The notes under the pieces are model-generated. The model was given only the letters and a program-made list of their open reading frames with translations. It was not told the origin of the DNA and made no database searches. A stretch of 64,000 bases of DNA from Aurifilum marmelostoma (Eukaryota > Ascomycota > Sordariomycetes > Diaporthales > Cryphonectriaceae). The first letter of the stretch is position 1, and every line of letters starts with the position of its first letter. Positions 1 through 10,535 of this stretch are shown here, piece after piece. A program made the position numbers and the translations under genes. The stretch lies in the NCBI GenBank assembly GCA_027559495.1, contig JAMXSV010000003.1, positions 620,001 to 684,000 of the forward strand, written 5' to 3'.

Positions 1-893
1 TCTTTGTGTTTTTTTTTTTTTAGGGCAGGTGACAGATGGAAGGCCCGTTGAGCCTATACGAGTACGGGAGCATAGCAAGCAATCCCTACATGAGAAGGGC
101 CAATCATATGTGTTTTCAGGCTAGTCGACCGCCTCCAGCTTAAACTCTCGTGTGGCAAGCTACCGTGTAGAGGTACAGAACGCATGGTTTAGCATAGAGT
201 AGATCCCTTGATCTACCAAAGGCTTCAGATGAAGTTCTGCCTCTTGGGTCTTGCAATATACTTGCTTCATGGGCTAGATGTTGCCTTGTCCCGGTGAAGG
301 TCCCCTGCAGAGCGGCCTTGACTGTACCATAGTATCATGGCTATGGCGGGCAGTAAGAAAGGTGGAGCAGGTGAAGTGGTAGGGGTGGTTTGGATCGGCC
401 CAACATCGGCTAAATTCAGATTCCGGAGCCGGAGAAAGGTCCTGTACCGATTGGTCAGCAGGTCTGACGACATGTCGCCAGTGGTGGCGCTGCGTCCATG
501 GACTGACTGTTCTCGTCACTCTCTTGGCTTGTTGGGGAAGATCAGGCAAGGCAGTGATGAAGTGGTTTGGACACTGCCTTCATACAGACAACCATCTACT
601 GTGCATTCATTCCTTGTTGTCAGCTTATTGCTCTGCATCCTTCAGTGCTTAAGTCACTTGTCTCGAAGCTGGGAGGTGGATGACTGATCGACTTCCCGAC
701 TCAACCCGCTGCAACCAAGTAACATCACAGCGAAACCAATTTGTCGACAATCACCCCACCCCTACCTTTCCTTTTACCCGGCATCTACAACTCCCTTTTC
801 AGCTGTTCATCTCGCTGGATACAATCCTGAAACATTGCATTGAAAGCAGCACAGCCGCATCTCCTTGCGCAGTCTGCGCTGCTGAAAGGCGCC
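1..893. other. Intergenic, upstream of YME1
   Basis: No convincing gene is seen. Open frames here are short, overlap on both strands and show no family motif. A T-run lies at the left edge. The part from about 690 to 893 is C/T-rich with few ATGs, as expected for the promoter and 5' leader of the YME1 gene that starts near 894. An upstream gene may end left of the window. Confidence 0.6.
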
Positions 894-3676
894 ATGGCCT
901 TTCAAACTGCTCTGCTGCCCGCAAGTTCTACCCCGCCCCTCCTTCTTGCGCACACTCCTCCTCGCCTATCCTGGCCAGTGTACTGACACTCTCTGGCGGC
1001 TCGATATAGGATCTACTGGCGGCGACAGCAGAGACATGGCCTACGATTGCGAATACTCTTCTGGTACCATGGAAGGGCTCCGTGTCAGCACCCCGCGAGG
1101 CGCAAACACCAGCAGCCCCGCGCCTGGTCACGGTAGGAATCAATTGTTTGTCGCTTGTCGCGAACATTCGGACCAGCAACTAATTATTTTGACAATTTAC
1201 AGGGTGAACCGAGCTCGACCCTGCCAGACTTCCTTCGCGACGCGCTGCCGACCCTCCAAGCCCACCTCCCGACCGTCTCCCGACAGCTGACATCCTCCGA
1301 CCTCCGATCGACAATCGCCCAGCTGCCCGCGTTTGCACTCGCTGCAGCGACCAATCCTTTCATCCATCGTTCGGCCTTCCAGCTTGCTGCGCAGGGCTCC
1401 GCTGGCCCTGCTCGCCGTCTGTTCTCGACAGCGTCTCCTCTGGTCGCACAACGCGGGGCTGTGATAGCGCAGACCGCAGTAGGTCTTCGTGGCGCTAGTC
1501 TTCACTCGTCGGCATTCCCGCAGCGGTCCTCCTGGGCGCCAGTCAGCCGTGCTGTCGGTCTCTCGCCCTACACTCGTCTCCTGCAGACTCGCAGTCTAAG
1601 CAATGGTGGAATATCTCGCAACATGCTCGCCAACCTCGAGGCTGCCGCCAACCGGAATCCCAATAGTGCCACTGCCCAGAATGCCTTCTACCAGACCCTT
1701 CTCAAGGCTAACATGCCCGCGATTGTCATTGAGCGATACCAGTCGGGTCGATATGCCAAGAACCAGGCAGTCGAGGAGGCGTACGCCAAGTCTTTGTCCA
1801 TGTTGACTGGCAATAAGCTTGGCGATGTCGGCACTCTTACCGGGCAGACCGGTGGTCTCAGCAACGAACAGGTTCAGGCTATTGGCCAGGCTGTCGCGGC
1901 TCAACACAAGGGAGGCAACATCGCGATCTCGGCCCCCCAGGGCTCAGGTGTTGCCAAGGATGGCCGCATTCATGTCCTCGTGGACGAGTCCCTCGGCTCA
2001 ACCATCTTCAAATGGGTCCGCTTTCTCCTGATCTTTGGCTTCGTCTGCTATCTCAGCCTGATTGTCGTGTCAATGCTCGTCGAGTCTCTCAACTCCATCA
2101 AGCGCACTGGAACTGCCCGGGCCGATGCCGAAGTCAAGGCCGAGAACCAGAAGGCACGCTTTGCCGATGTACACGGCTGCGAAGAGGCCAAAGAGGAGCT
2201 GCAGGAACTGGTCGAATTCCTCAAGAACCCGGAAAAGTTCTCCACTCTGGGTGGCAAGCTGCCCAAGGGCGTTCTCCTTGTCGGCCCGCCTGGAACAGGC
2301 AAGACCCTTCTCGCAAGAGCTGTCGCTGGTGAGGCGGGCGTACCGTTCTTCTACATGTCTGGAAGCGAGTTCGACGAGATCTATGTCGGCGTTGGTGCCA
2401 AGCGGGTGCGCGATCTGTTCAATGCTGCGCGGTCCAAGTCGCCGGCTATCATCTTCATCGATGAGCTGGATGCGATAGGTGGCAAGCGCAACACGCGGGA
2501 TAGCACTTATGTGAAGCAGACGCTGAACCAGCTTTTGACCGAGCTGGATGGTTTCGACCAGAGCAGTCAGGTCATCATCCTCGCCGCTACCAACTTTCCC
2601 CAGCTTCTGGACAAGGCTCTCACCCGGCCTGGCCGCTTCGATCGCCACGTGCAGGTCGACCTGCCAGATGTCCGTGGTCGGCTGGCCATCCTGAAGCACC
2701 ACGCCAAGAAGGTTAGGCTGATGGAGGGTATGAACCTGCAAGAGCTGGCCCAGGGAACGTCCGGCCTCTCAGGAGCGGAACTCGAGAACATCGTCAACTC
2801 TGCAGCAATCCACGCTAGTAAGAATAAGTCCCCGGTCGTGACCATGAAGGACCTGATCTGGGCCAAGGACAAGGTCATCATGGGTGCCGAGAAGAGAAGC
2901 ATGGTCATCAGCGAGAACGAAAAGCTCATGACCGCCTACCACGAGGCCGGCCATGCCCTGATGGCCCTGTACAGCGTGAGGCAGTCGGTGCCCCTCTACA
3001 AGGTCACGATCCTGCCCCGCGGCATGAGCCTCGGGCACACGGCCTTCCTACCGGAGATGGACAAGCACTCTTACAGCTCATCCGACTACGTCGCCAGAAT
3101 TGACACGGCTCTCGGCGGCAAGGTTGCTGAGGAACTCGTGTACGGCAACGACATGGTGACCTCTGGAGTCAGCGGGGTAAGTATACACTCACCTCCCGCG
3201 TCCTTGTTAACAGTATCCTGATGCTTACGACTGTTGTGCAGGATCTCAACAGCGCCACGGATACCGCCTTCCAGATGGTCGCTTACTTTGGTATGGGCAA
3301 CAGCCTTGCTCCGATGGACTTTGGTTCGAGATACGACACGCTTAGCCCGGCCACCCGTGCCCAGGTCGAGAACGAAGTCCAGCGAGTACTCAATGAGGCG
3401 TATGATCGCACCAAGAAGCTCCTTACCGAGAAGCGCAAGGAGCTCGATCTCCTGGCACAGGCGCTCGTCGACTACGAAACGTTGGACAAGGAAGAGGTCA
3501 AGAAGGTGATCAGGGGAGAGGCGCTGGCTGATCGGATGAAGATGCCAAGAGACGGCACAATGAGTGTACCGGTGACGCCAGATCCCATACATGCTCTCCC
3601 ACCAATTCCGGGTCAGGGACACGAGGGCGAGAATGGGTCGGGCGCGCCGCCTCCTGCACCTCCGGCTATGGCATAA
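894..3676 (+). CDS. YME1: Mitochondrial i-AAA protease Yme1 (FtsH/M41 family)
   Basis: ATP-dependent zinc metalloprotease of the inner mitochondrial membrane, active on the intermembrane-space side in protein quality control. The main exon 1203-3176 encodes an N-terminal mitochondrial region, one membrane segment (FKWVRFLLIFGFVCYLSLIVV, about 2007-2069), an AAA module with Walker A GPPGTGKT (2283-2306), Walker B IIFIDELDA (2448-2474) and the TRPGRFDRHV second-region-of-homology arginines, then the zinc motif HEAGH (2940-2954). The last intron, 3177-3241 (GTAAGT...CAG), joins TSGVSG to DLNSATDTAFQM. An upstream intron 1133-1202 is in phase. The frame 1010-1132 has no ATG, so the start lies further upstream; the best candidate is ATG 894 (context CGCCATGG), which needs another intron (978-1009, only 32 nt, or 925-1028 with a weak donor). 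Function is near certain; the first 60 or so residues are not. It converges on the SDR gene downstream. Confidence 0.93.
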
Positions 3677-4135
3677 AATAAGACTGATTAATGTTGGCTG
3701 GTTGGTGATCCAGGCCGCGCCAACATCCGGTGTGGCTCGCTTTCATGGGGGACAGCCGAGATTGTATGATGAGGAGACGAAAAGAAGAAAGGGGAGAGAA
3801 AAAGAAAGAAAAAAAAAACCACGAGAAAGAAAACCTACCTCTGATACCGAAGTGTGTCATGAGTAGTCATGTAAAATTGTACTATGGAGCATGGATCGGA
3901 CGCAAAGGAGACTCAAGAAAGAGAGCCTCTTCATATCAGGTTCCGGGAGAAGGGCCATTGCATCACGGGATAACTTTTTCATTCAGAGTGCATCTGAAAG
4001 CAAATTTCCTTTTGTAGACGTTGATGATGAATCGTCAAGAAAGAATCCAGAAGACTATTCAACTCAATTCCATGGACCCTGGGGGGAAGGGGGGCGGGGT
4101 GGAGAAATATCGTGATATTTACGCAGTACATCTTC
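3677..4135. other. Convergent 3' region between YME1 and an SDR gene
   Basis: About 460 nt between two convergent stop codons. It holds an A/G-rich stretch (about 3778-3834, largely GAAAGAAA-like) and a G-run near 4080-4098. It is expected to carry the 3' UTRs and polyadenylation sites of both genes. No further gene is seen. Confidence 0.7.
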
Positions 4136-5288
4136 TCACGCCAGCTTCCCCATGACATACGGGTGCCCAGCGCTCAACCCACCATCCACAGCCCAAGCCT
4201 GCCCGTTCACATAACTACTCTCCTCGCTCCCCAGGAACAAGACCACCCTCGCGACCTCGTCGGCATGGGCGCCCCTCTGCAGCGGGTTCAGCTGGCCAAT
4301 CTTCTTCTCGGTGCCCCTCTTGCGGGCCGAGTCGTACATGGACTTTGTCATGCCCGTCTCGATGACGCCCGGGCAGATGGCGTTGACGCGGATGTTGGCG
4401 CCGGTGAGCTGGTAGGCCATGGTGGCGGCCATGTTGATGACGGCGGACTTGGAGGCGGAGTAGGCGGTGGCGCCGGCGTTGGAGCGGATGCCGGCCACGG
4501 AGGCGGTCATGATGATGCTGCCGCTCGAGGCGGGCTTGTTGGTGGAGGTCTTGGCCATGGCTTTGGCGGCGTGCTTTGCGGCCAGGAAGGGTCTGTTGAG
4601 TGTAAGTGGTAGACTCTGATGTGTCCCAGAAGAAAAGAACAAGGTAGACGGAGACAGATGGAAAGGAACCCGCATCCACTCACCCCAGAGTGTTGACCCT
4701 CACCGTCTCCATGAAATCCTCCTTGGTCACGTCCGTAAACAAGGCATGCTGCCCAGTCACCCCGGCATTCGCAAAGAACACATCCAGGCGCCCGTACCGC
4801 CTCAGGGCGTCGTCCACAACCTCCCTGATGGCGTCCTCGTCTGCGGCGTCCAACTTGCGAGTGTGCACCTCGCAGGCCGGCCAGGACGAGGTGATCTGCG
4901 CCTTGTGATAGGCCAGGTGCTTGTCGTCGTAGTCGCAGATGTAGACGGCCTTGGCTCCGCCCTGGGCGAACTGGTGGGCTGTGGCGCGGCCTATGCCGAG
5001 GGGGGAGTTGGCTCCTGAGGTGATGGTCTCTGTCAGTGATTTACCTGCTCTGTAATGCTTTGTACGACATCTCTTGAGGTTGTGTGACGGCCAGCACAAG
5101 AGGAATGAGGAGGAAAGTATACCTGTTATGATGACGACTTTGTCTTTTGCCCTGGGGCCGTTGGATGCCGGAGCGACCTGGGTGATGGGCGGGATGTTCT
5201 CATCGGAGGGAGTGGACGATGATGGGCTTCCTCCTCCTCCTACTTGCTTGCTGAGAGCGTTGAGCCTGTCACCTGCCGAGCCTGCCAT
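4136..5288 (-). CDS. Classical short-chain dehydrogenase/reductase
   Basis: NAD(P)-dependent oxidoreductase of the classical SDR family; substrate unknown. Three exons, 5288-5123, 5014-4684 and 4592-4136, give about 317 residues. Introns 5122-5015 (GTATAC...CAG) and 4683-4593 (GTGAGT...CAG) keep phase and rebuild family motifs: the cofactor loop TGANSPLGIG (55-64) spans intron 1 and NTLGPFLAAKHA spans intron 2. NAGV follows a DVFFANAG strand, and the catalytic triad is S197, Y210 and K214 (YSASK). C-terminal PGVIETGM and VNGQAWAVDGG are typical of three-layer Rossmann SDRs. About 45 low-complexity residues (Gly/Ser/Pro) precede the Rossmann fold, with no obvious signal peptide, so it is probably cytosolic. 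It is not part of a visible pathway cluster. Confidence 0.9.
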
Positions 5289-6322
5289 TTTGGGGAGAGA
5301 AAATAATTTTTATACAATTCGAATATGAAGTTTACATGATATAAAAGCAGCAACTAAATCTTGAAAGAGAAGCAGACTTTACGAGATGAGAATGAGAAGA
5401 AAGGGCAGCAAGTGAGGGGATCGTTTCCCGGTACAAGCAGTACTAGGTACTAGGTAGTAATAGCGCTGGAGGTGCTAGGGGTCCCTCCTTGAGCCGAGGC
5501 ACGAAATTGGAGTAGCCCCGATCCAGTGTCCTCAGACTTTCCTCCTCCCTCTGCGTTTCCCCCACGACAAGACCCAGAATTGCTCGTTGTGACTAGGAAC
5601 GGAGAAGAGGATGAAGATTAGAGGCACTGAGCTTATAAACGAAAGGAACAAAGGAAAATCAAGTCGAGTAGGTCTGGTTGTTGAGGCTTTCTAGGAGACG
5701 GCCAGGGCAGGCCAGGTGGCTGCTACTGTAGCTACTTGGTACTTAGTAGTACGTACGAGCTGCTATCCAAGGACCTGACCACTCTCTGGCATGGCTTTAT
5801 CCTTTCGATACTTGACCACCTTCTCTTAGATATCATCCTCAACATCATTATCATGATGCCATCAAGTTGGCCACGGTAGAAACCCGCAGAACTGGAAGTA
5901 GCCGGCATACATTAGGGACCCCAGTGTCCACAGCCCCCCCCCCCCCCCCCCGGGAGGGTTTTCAAGCCAGTCATAATCGAGCCTGTACTGTTTTGGATAT
6001 GATATAATCTGTTGTTACAGCAGGTCACATGGATCCTTCTTGATTTATACAGCCAACATGAGCCTCTCGCTGTGGGCACCGAACAGCTGCGGCGGGTGAC
6101 AGGGACTTATAGTAATGTCGGCACTGAAATGGTATCCGTTTTAGGGTAGTATCCAGCGGCTTCAGCGCTGGGCATTGGCTGATGCAGGGAAAGTCGTCTT
6201 CAAGGCTTAGCGGCTTTCCAGCGGGTAACCCCCATAATGGTAAGCTACGAAAAGTGGCAGTTATGCCGCTATAGATTTTTTTTAGTACTACCAATGTCAT
6301 CACCACCCTTTTCCGCCTCGAC
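5289..6322. other. Divergent promoter region SDR / TRM12, with poly-C run
   Basis: About 1 kb between two divergently transcribed genes. It contains an uninterrupted run of 18 C at 5934-5951 and short repeats of GTA/CTAGGTA type near 5445-5460 and 5730-5755. No coding potential is recognised; a 147-residue open frame on the minus strand at 6025-6468 overlaps the TRM12 start and looks random. Confidence 0.6.
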
Positions 6323-7624
6323 ATGGCACCCAAGAAGCCCAAAAAACAAAAACCCCCGAATCCAATCTCTGCAGCCGTCAGGGACTGGATTGACCAGTCG
6401 GGCCTCGACATTTCAGGGGTTGTTGCTCCCGAAAATGGGATTGAGATACTGGTCGCCGAGGCGCCCAAGAGATGGGTAGACTATGAGCCCATGATCCTGC
6501 TGCCCAGCGGCAGCTTCACAACGACAGCCTGGACGGCCGCCCTGGGAGCAGTTACAGACGACTGCAGGCTCGATCTCTGGAAGAGTATCCTGCGCAGTAT
6601 CGGAGACAAGGTGTCGTTTGGTAAAAAGGCGGCGACACACCTGGCCGTGAACGATGGTATCCCTTTGAAGGTGGAGACGGCAGCAGCAGCTGCATCTTCT
6701 AGCAATAACGCTACTCATGAGGGCAGCGAGAACATACTGAGGAGCCCCATCGGCCTGCGCACCCTGTACGGAGACTTTGGACCGACAGAGACACAACAGG
6801 CTGCCGTCACTTCGCAGGACTTTGACCAGGCCTTCTGGGTCTCGACCAGGCAGAACGGCATCTACCAGACCTGGGCCCCGCGCTGGACCATGTTCTCACG
6901 AGGCAACGTCAAGGAAAAAGCCAGGCTGCTCGCTTTTCACGACGACATTGCTGCTACCACTGCACCACCACCGCTGCTGGCGCACAGGACACGACCCAGA
7001 CCGGCGCTGGCAGATACCTGGGCCGTCGACCTCTACGCCGGCATCGGCTACTTTGTCTTCTCGTACGCCAGGCTGGGCATGAGAGTCCTCTGCTGGGAGC
7101 TGAACCCCTGGAGCGTCGAGGGCCTGCGCAGGGGCGCCGCGGCCAACGGGTGGTCCGTAAGGGTCGTCCAGGGCGACCGGGAGCTGGCCCGGCCGGCGCA
7201 CGAGCTGCTGGCGGGCGGGGAGAGGATCGTCGTGTTCCTGCAGGATAACCGGGAGGCGGCGCGGAGGGTGCGGGAGCTGCGGGCGGCCGGGCTTGCGGTG
7301 CCCGTGTCGCATGTCAACTGTGGCCTGCTGCCCAGGAGCGACGACAGCTGGGACGCCGCGCGGACGATCCTCCTGGGCGAGGAAGGGGATGGTGACGAGT
7401 GCCGCGACGGATGGCTGCATCTGCACGAGAACGTCGGCGTGCAGGACATTCCGGGTCGTAGAGACGAGATTCAGGACATGTTTGACCGCTGGGACCAGCG
7501 GGATGGGCGGGATCATACTGCAGAGGTTGAATATGTCGAATTAGTCAAGACGTTTGCGCCTAATGTATGGCACTGCGTCTTTGACGTCTACATTACAAAA
7601 TATAGGTTGAAGAATGCACCATGA
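6323..7624 (+). CDS. TRM12: tRNA wybutosine-synthesizing protein 2 (Trm12/TYW2)
   Basis: S-adenosylmethionine-dependent transferase that moves the aminocarboxypropyl group onto the wyosine precursor at position 37 of tRNA-Phe, part of the cytosolic wybutosine pathway. A single exon of 433 residues starts with a lysine/proline-rich tail (MAPKKPKKQKPPN). The TRM5/TYW2 signature is clear: WAPRWTMFSRGN (184-195), the SAM-binding strand DLYAGIGYF (236-244), and CWELNPWSVEGL (257-268), where the E-x-NP-W-S-E-GL form is typical of TYW2 rather than TRM5. A Pro/Ala linker (212-230) interrupts the fold. No other wybutosine gene is nearby. Its stop lies 98 nt from the stop of the convergent EF-hand gene, so the 3' UTRs may overlap. 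A 206-residue antisense frame (6896-7516) is a shadow of GC-rich codons. Confidence 0.93.
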   Translation: MAPKKPKKQKPPNPISAAVRDWIDQSGLDISGVVAPENGIEILVAEAPKRWVDYEPMILLPSGSFTTTAWTAALGAVTDDCRLDLWKSILRSIGDKVSFGKKAATHLAVNDGIPLKVETAAAAASSSNNATHEGSENILRSPIGLRTLYGDFGPTETQQAAVTSQDFDQAFWVSTRQNGIYQTWAPRWTMFSRGNVKEKARLLAFHDDIAATTAPPPLLAHRTRPRPALADTWAVDLYAGIGYFVFSYARLGMRVLCWELNPWSVEGLRRGAAANGWSVRVVQGDRELARPAHELLAGGERIVVFLQDNREAARRVRELRAAGLAVPVSHVNCGLLPRSDDSWDAARTILLGEEGDGDECRDGWLHLHENVGVQDIPGRRDEIQDMFDRWDQRDGRDHTAEVEYVELVKTFAPNVWHCVFDVYITKYRLKNAP

Positions 7625-7722
7625 TAGGCCTGGAACTCTTTCCTGTCCCAAAGAACAAGCCGCCATCATGTGCCCGTTCGTGTACTTCGTCTCATGTCTC
7701 GGTATCATAAACCCCGCCCTCC

Positions 7723-8416
7723 TCAGCCTGCCCTCCTGAACTTGTCGGGAATGTTCTCCTCCACTATCCTCCTGTGCGTCATCACCTCCAGCCTGTCCTC
7801 CTCGTCCTCCATCTCGTCGTGCAGCCTGAAGTGCTCAATGTCCTCCGGGTGCGTCAGGTCCTCCAGCCTGGTGTTCTCGTCGTGGTACAGCTCCCAGTGG
7901 TGGATCTCGTACTCGAACTCCAGGTCCCCGTGGTGGCCTGGCCCCGTGCCAAAGTCGGGGAGCGTGCCCTTGTCACGGCTGATAAAGTTCTCAAACTCGT
8001 CGCGGCGCACCACCCCGTCCCCGTCGGCGTCGACCAGGCGCAGCACCTCGCTCACAATCTCTTGCTTGCGCTCGTCCGTGACGTGCTTGTTGGAGTCGTC
8101 CATCAGTCCGTATGTGCGCTGGATCTCGGAGCCTTCCCACTGCCCGTCGGAGTCGAAGTCGTGCAGGGCGAAGAAGGAGGAGGCGTCGAAGTCGGCGATG
8201 TGGTGCTCCTCTGCAGGTAGAGAGACGGCACGGGGTCAGCGACGCTGGGCTGAGGTAGACAACAGCTTGGATCAGTACATGGTACAGAAACTCACCTGCC
8301 ATGTGCTTGGTCATCCAGTCGGCATTCTCGTCCACGATAGGCTTCTGGCCATGATCGCCGCCGTGGGCAAAGGCGGCACCGCTCAGGGCGAGCACTGTGA
8401 CGAGGGTAGGCAGCAT
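7723..8416 (-). CDS. Secreted/ER EF-hand protein, SSP120 / nucleobindin-like
   Basis: Predicted calcium-binding protein of the secretory pathway. Two exons, 8416-8296 and 8210-7723, are separated by an intron with donor GTGAGT and acceptor CTGCAG and give 202 residues. Residues 1-17 form a signal peptide (MLPTLVTVLALSGAAFA), followed by His-rich HGGDHGQ. Two EF-hand loops are visible: D58-E69 (DFDSDGQWEGSE) and D101-E112 (DADGDGVVRRDE). The rest is acidic and helical, with an EFEYEIHHWELYHDENT segment and HxxDEMEDEEDR, as in yeast Ssp120 and nucleobindins. No HDEL or KDEL tail is present. The exact partner is not deducible; Ssp120 is known from yeast cargo-receptor complexes. Convergent with TRM12. 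Confidence 0.85.
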
Positions 8417-9217
8417 GATGTGATAACAGTATGGAACCAAGTGAGGTGTATTGGAGACGGCGCAGTGCAATCCGAGAGGTTGATGCCCTGGGCTTGCGAG
8501 GTCCGGTGGTAGGCACTCTGAAGAATGCGCAGTTGAAGAAAACGGACGTGGAATGGTTGAAGGTTTGGGTTGCGATTGATTGTCTGGATCGACCGCATGC
8601 ATTCGAGATCCCTGCTGATAGCGTTTGCCTTCCTTGCTAGCTCCAGGGGGCTCAGCACCAGGGGGCCCCCTACGTCACAGCAGTCTCGACCGCCTAAACC
8701 CGGGGATGGTCTCTCGCTGGAACTACTTTCAGGGCTGATCATCGCTCTTTTCCCCCCTCAAAGCCAACCAAATGGCTGTGTTATGGGGTATTCGAGAGTG
8801 CTATTTGGGGTATACGAGATTCCTTATCATGCTTGATACACATTGAGGGTCGTCACATATAGTCCACAGATCTGTTAATCATTATGTAAGTCCCAAAAAG
8901 GCAAGATTTCTTCTTCCTACTGTCCTGTACAATTGCACAATACTTGTAATGCAGATAGATAGATGTTGATCCCCTGCATCTGGAATCTGGAGCGGGTCTG
9001 CGCGTGGTCACCACGTGCTGTCGTGTCTTGCTTGGGGGGTGCCCCTGAAGATCGCGTCTCCTTCCCCAGAATTCTCGGCCCCTCGGACGCGACAGACAAG
9101 CTTAATCCAGCACCAACCTCCGTCCTCACTGAGCCTCCACTGCTACATCATAGCACCGCAGCACCACCACACCAGCCATAATTATATCCTTTGACATAGT
9201 CAGGGGCACATCAAAAC
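8417..9217. other. Divergent promoter region EF-hand gene / ORC6
   Basis: About 800 nt between divergent start codons. It contains CACGTG (9011-9016) and a C/A-rich leader before the ORC6 ATG (9120-9180). No open frame here has recognisable content. Confidence 0.6.
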
Positions 9218-10535
9218 ATGAGCCGGCCCATCGAGCAGGCTCTCCTGTCCCTTCTGCCCTCGCATAACTCAAACCTGCCCCCTCGCCTTGTCGAGCTCGC
9301 GGGTTCTCTGCTCGCCCGATCCCGGAACAAGGCGAGCACCCTCAAGGCCGAGGAGGAGGTTGCGCGGACCTATGCATGTGCCCATATAGCATGTGACAGG
9401 TAGGAGGACAAAAAAAAAAAAGAAATACTCAGGAGTCATGAGGACATGTATACTGACGGACACGAAAATACGCAGGCTCAAGATCGTCCTCAACCTCCCG
9501 CCCATCGAGCCTCGACCTCCTGTCCCACCCCGCATCTACAGGCGTCTCTACACCCATCTGGACAAGATCCTGCCTGCCTCGTCTATAGCTGGCCGCCCAA
9601 AGGCCAGTGTTCTAGGCACGCCTAGGTCCAAGGCGCTCAGCTCTCCTGTATCTCGAGTGACGCCTTCGAGAGCCACCCCAACCAAAGAGGCCTCGTTATC
9701 ACAATTCCGGACAACGTCCAGCAGGAAAGGCACAGGCACAGGCACGCCTTCCAAGTCGTCAAACACACCCCGTGGAACAAAGACGTCAGCCCTGGTACCA
9801 CCCTGGGTCCTTCCTACTGTGCGCCGTCTCTGCACAGCTTTTGCGGCTGAAGATGGTCCAGACCTTGCACCCACCATCATGGCGGGGCTCGAGAATATTG
9901 TGTCGCCCTTTAACCAGAGTACCCAGCACGAGTGGGTTGACAGCCATTTTACGTCCCTCGTCGGCGCAATATATTGGTTCGTGTCGGAGTCGGCTGGTCT
10001 CGCGCCCGGCGAGGAGCTCACCCCAGAATCTTCGCGGGCGCGCTACAAGAGCATGCGAAAGGACATGTTGGCTGTCCTGCGCAGCGCGAGAGAAGAGATT
10101 CAAGCTACGGCGGTGCCGCCTCCCCCGCTCAGGAGGGGCGGCAGGAATCCCGAGTCTATAGAAGGCGCAGAGAGTGCATTATGGGACCGCTGGGAAGATG
10201 GCATGAGGCCGGCTGATCTCGACGCAGCTATCACGGAGGTGACGAATAGGGGGTGGCTTAACAGCGACTGGTACCGGAGCATCGAATTCATCAGGGACAA
10301 GGCGGGCAGTGCTGAAGGTGAACAGGGGAACCAAGATGGTGCTGGCGTGCACTCAGCGCTCGCACCTACAACCATCGTGCAGATCACCAAGGCCGACACC
10401 ATGCTGCAGGACAAATTCGACTACCTGAGTGAACGCCGAAGGGCCGACTGCCGCCAGTGGAAGGCAAACATCATGCGGCGCATCGAGCTGCTGGAGCGTG
10501 GCAAAGATGCAGACCCGATGGACATTGACTCGTGA
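9218..10535 (+). CDS. ORC6: Origin recognition complex subunit 6
   Basis: Subunit of the nuclear origin recognition complex, which marks replication origins and loads the MCM helicase. Exon 1 (9218-9399) and exon 2 (9476-10535) are joined across a 76-nt intron (GTAGGA...CAG) and give 413 residues. The N-terminal cyclin-box-like region, MSRPIEQALLSLLP to EEVARTYACAHIACDRLK and LNLPPIEPRPPVPPRIYRRLY, is the conserved fungal Orc6 block and spans the intron. It is followed by a basic Ser/Thr/Pro-rich linker (about residues 105-175, several S/T-P sites, plausible CDK targets) and a helical C-terminal domain with a conserved-looking KFDYLSERRRADCRQWKANI segment. The intron contains a poly-A run. 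Its upstream neighbour is divergent. Confidence 0.9.

Noticed and set aside
1155..1202. Start of YME1 at 1155
   Set aside because: The codon there is TTG and the segment lies in an intron (1133-1202, GTAGGA...ACAG) that keeps phase with an upstream exon.
6896..7516. 206-codon minus-strand frame inside TRM12
   Set aside because: Antisense shadow; the plus-strand frame carries the TYW2 motifs.
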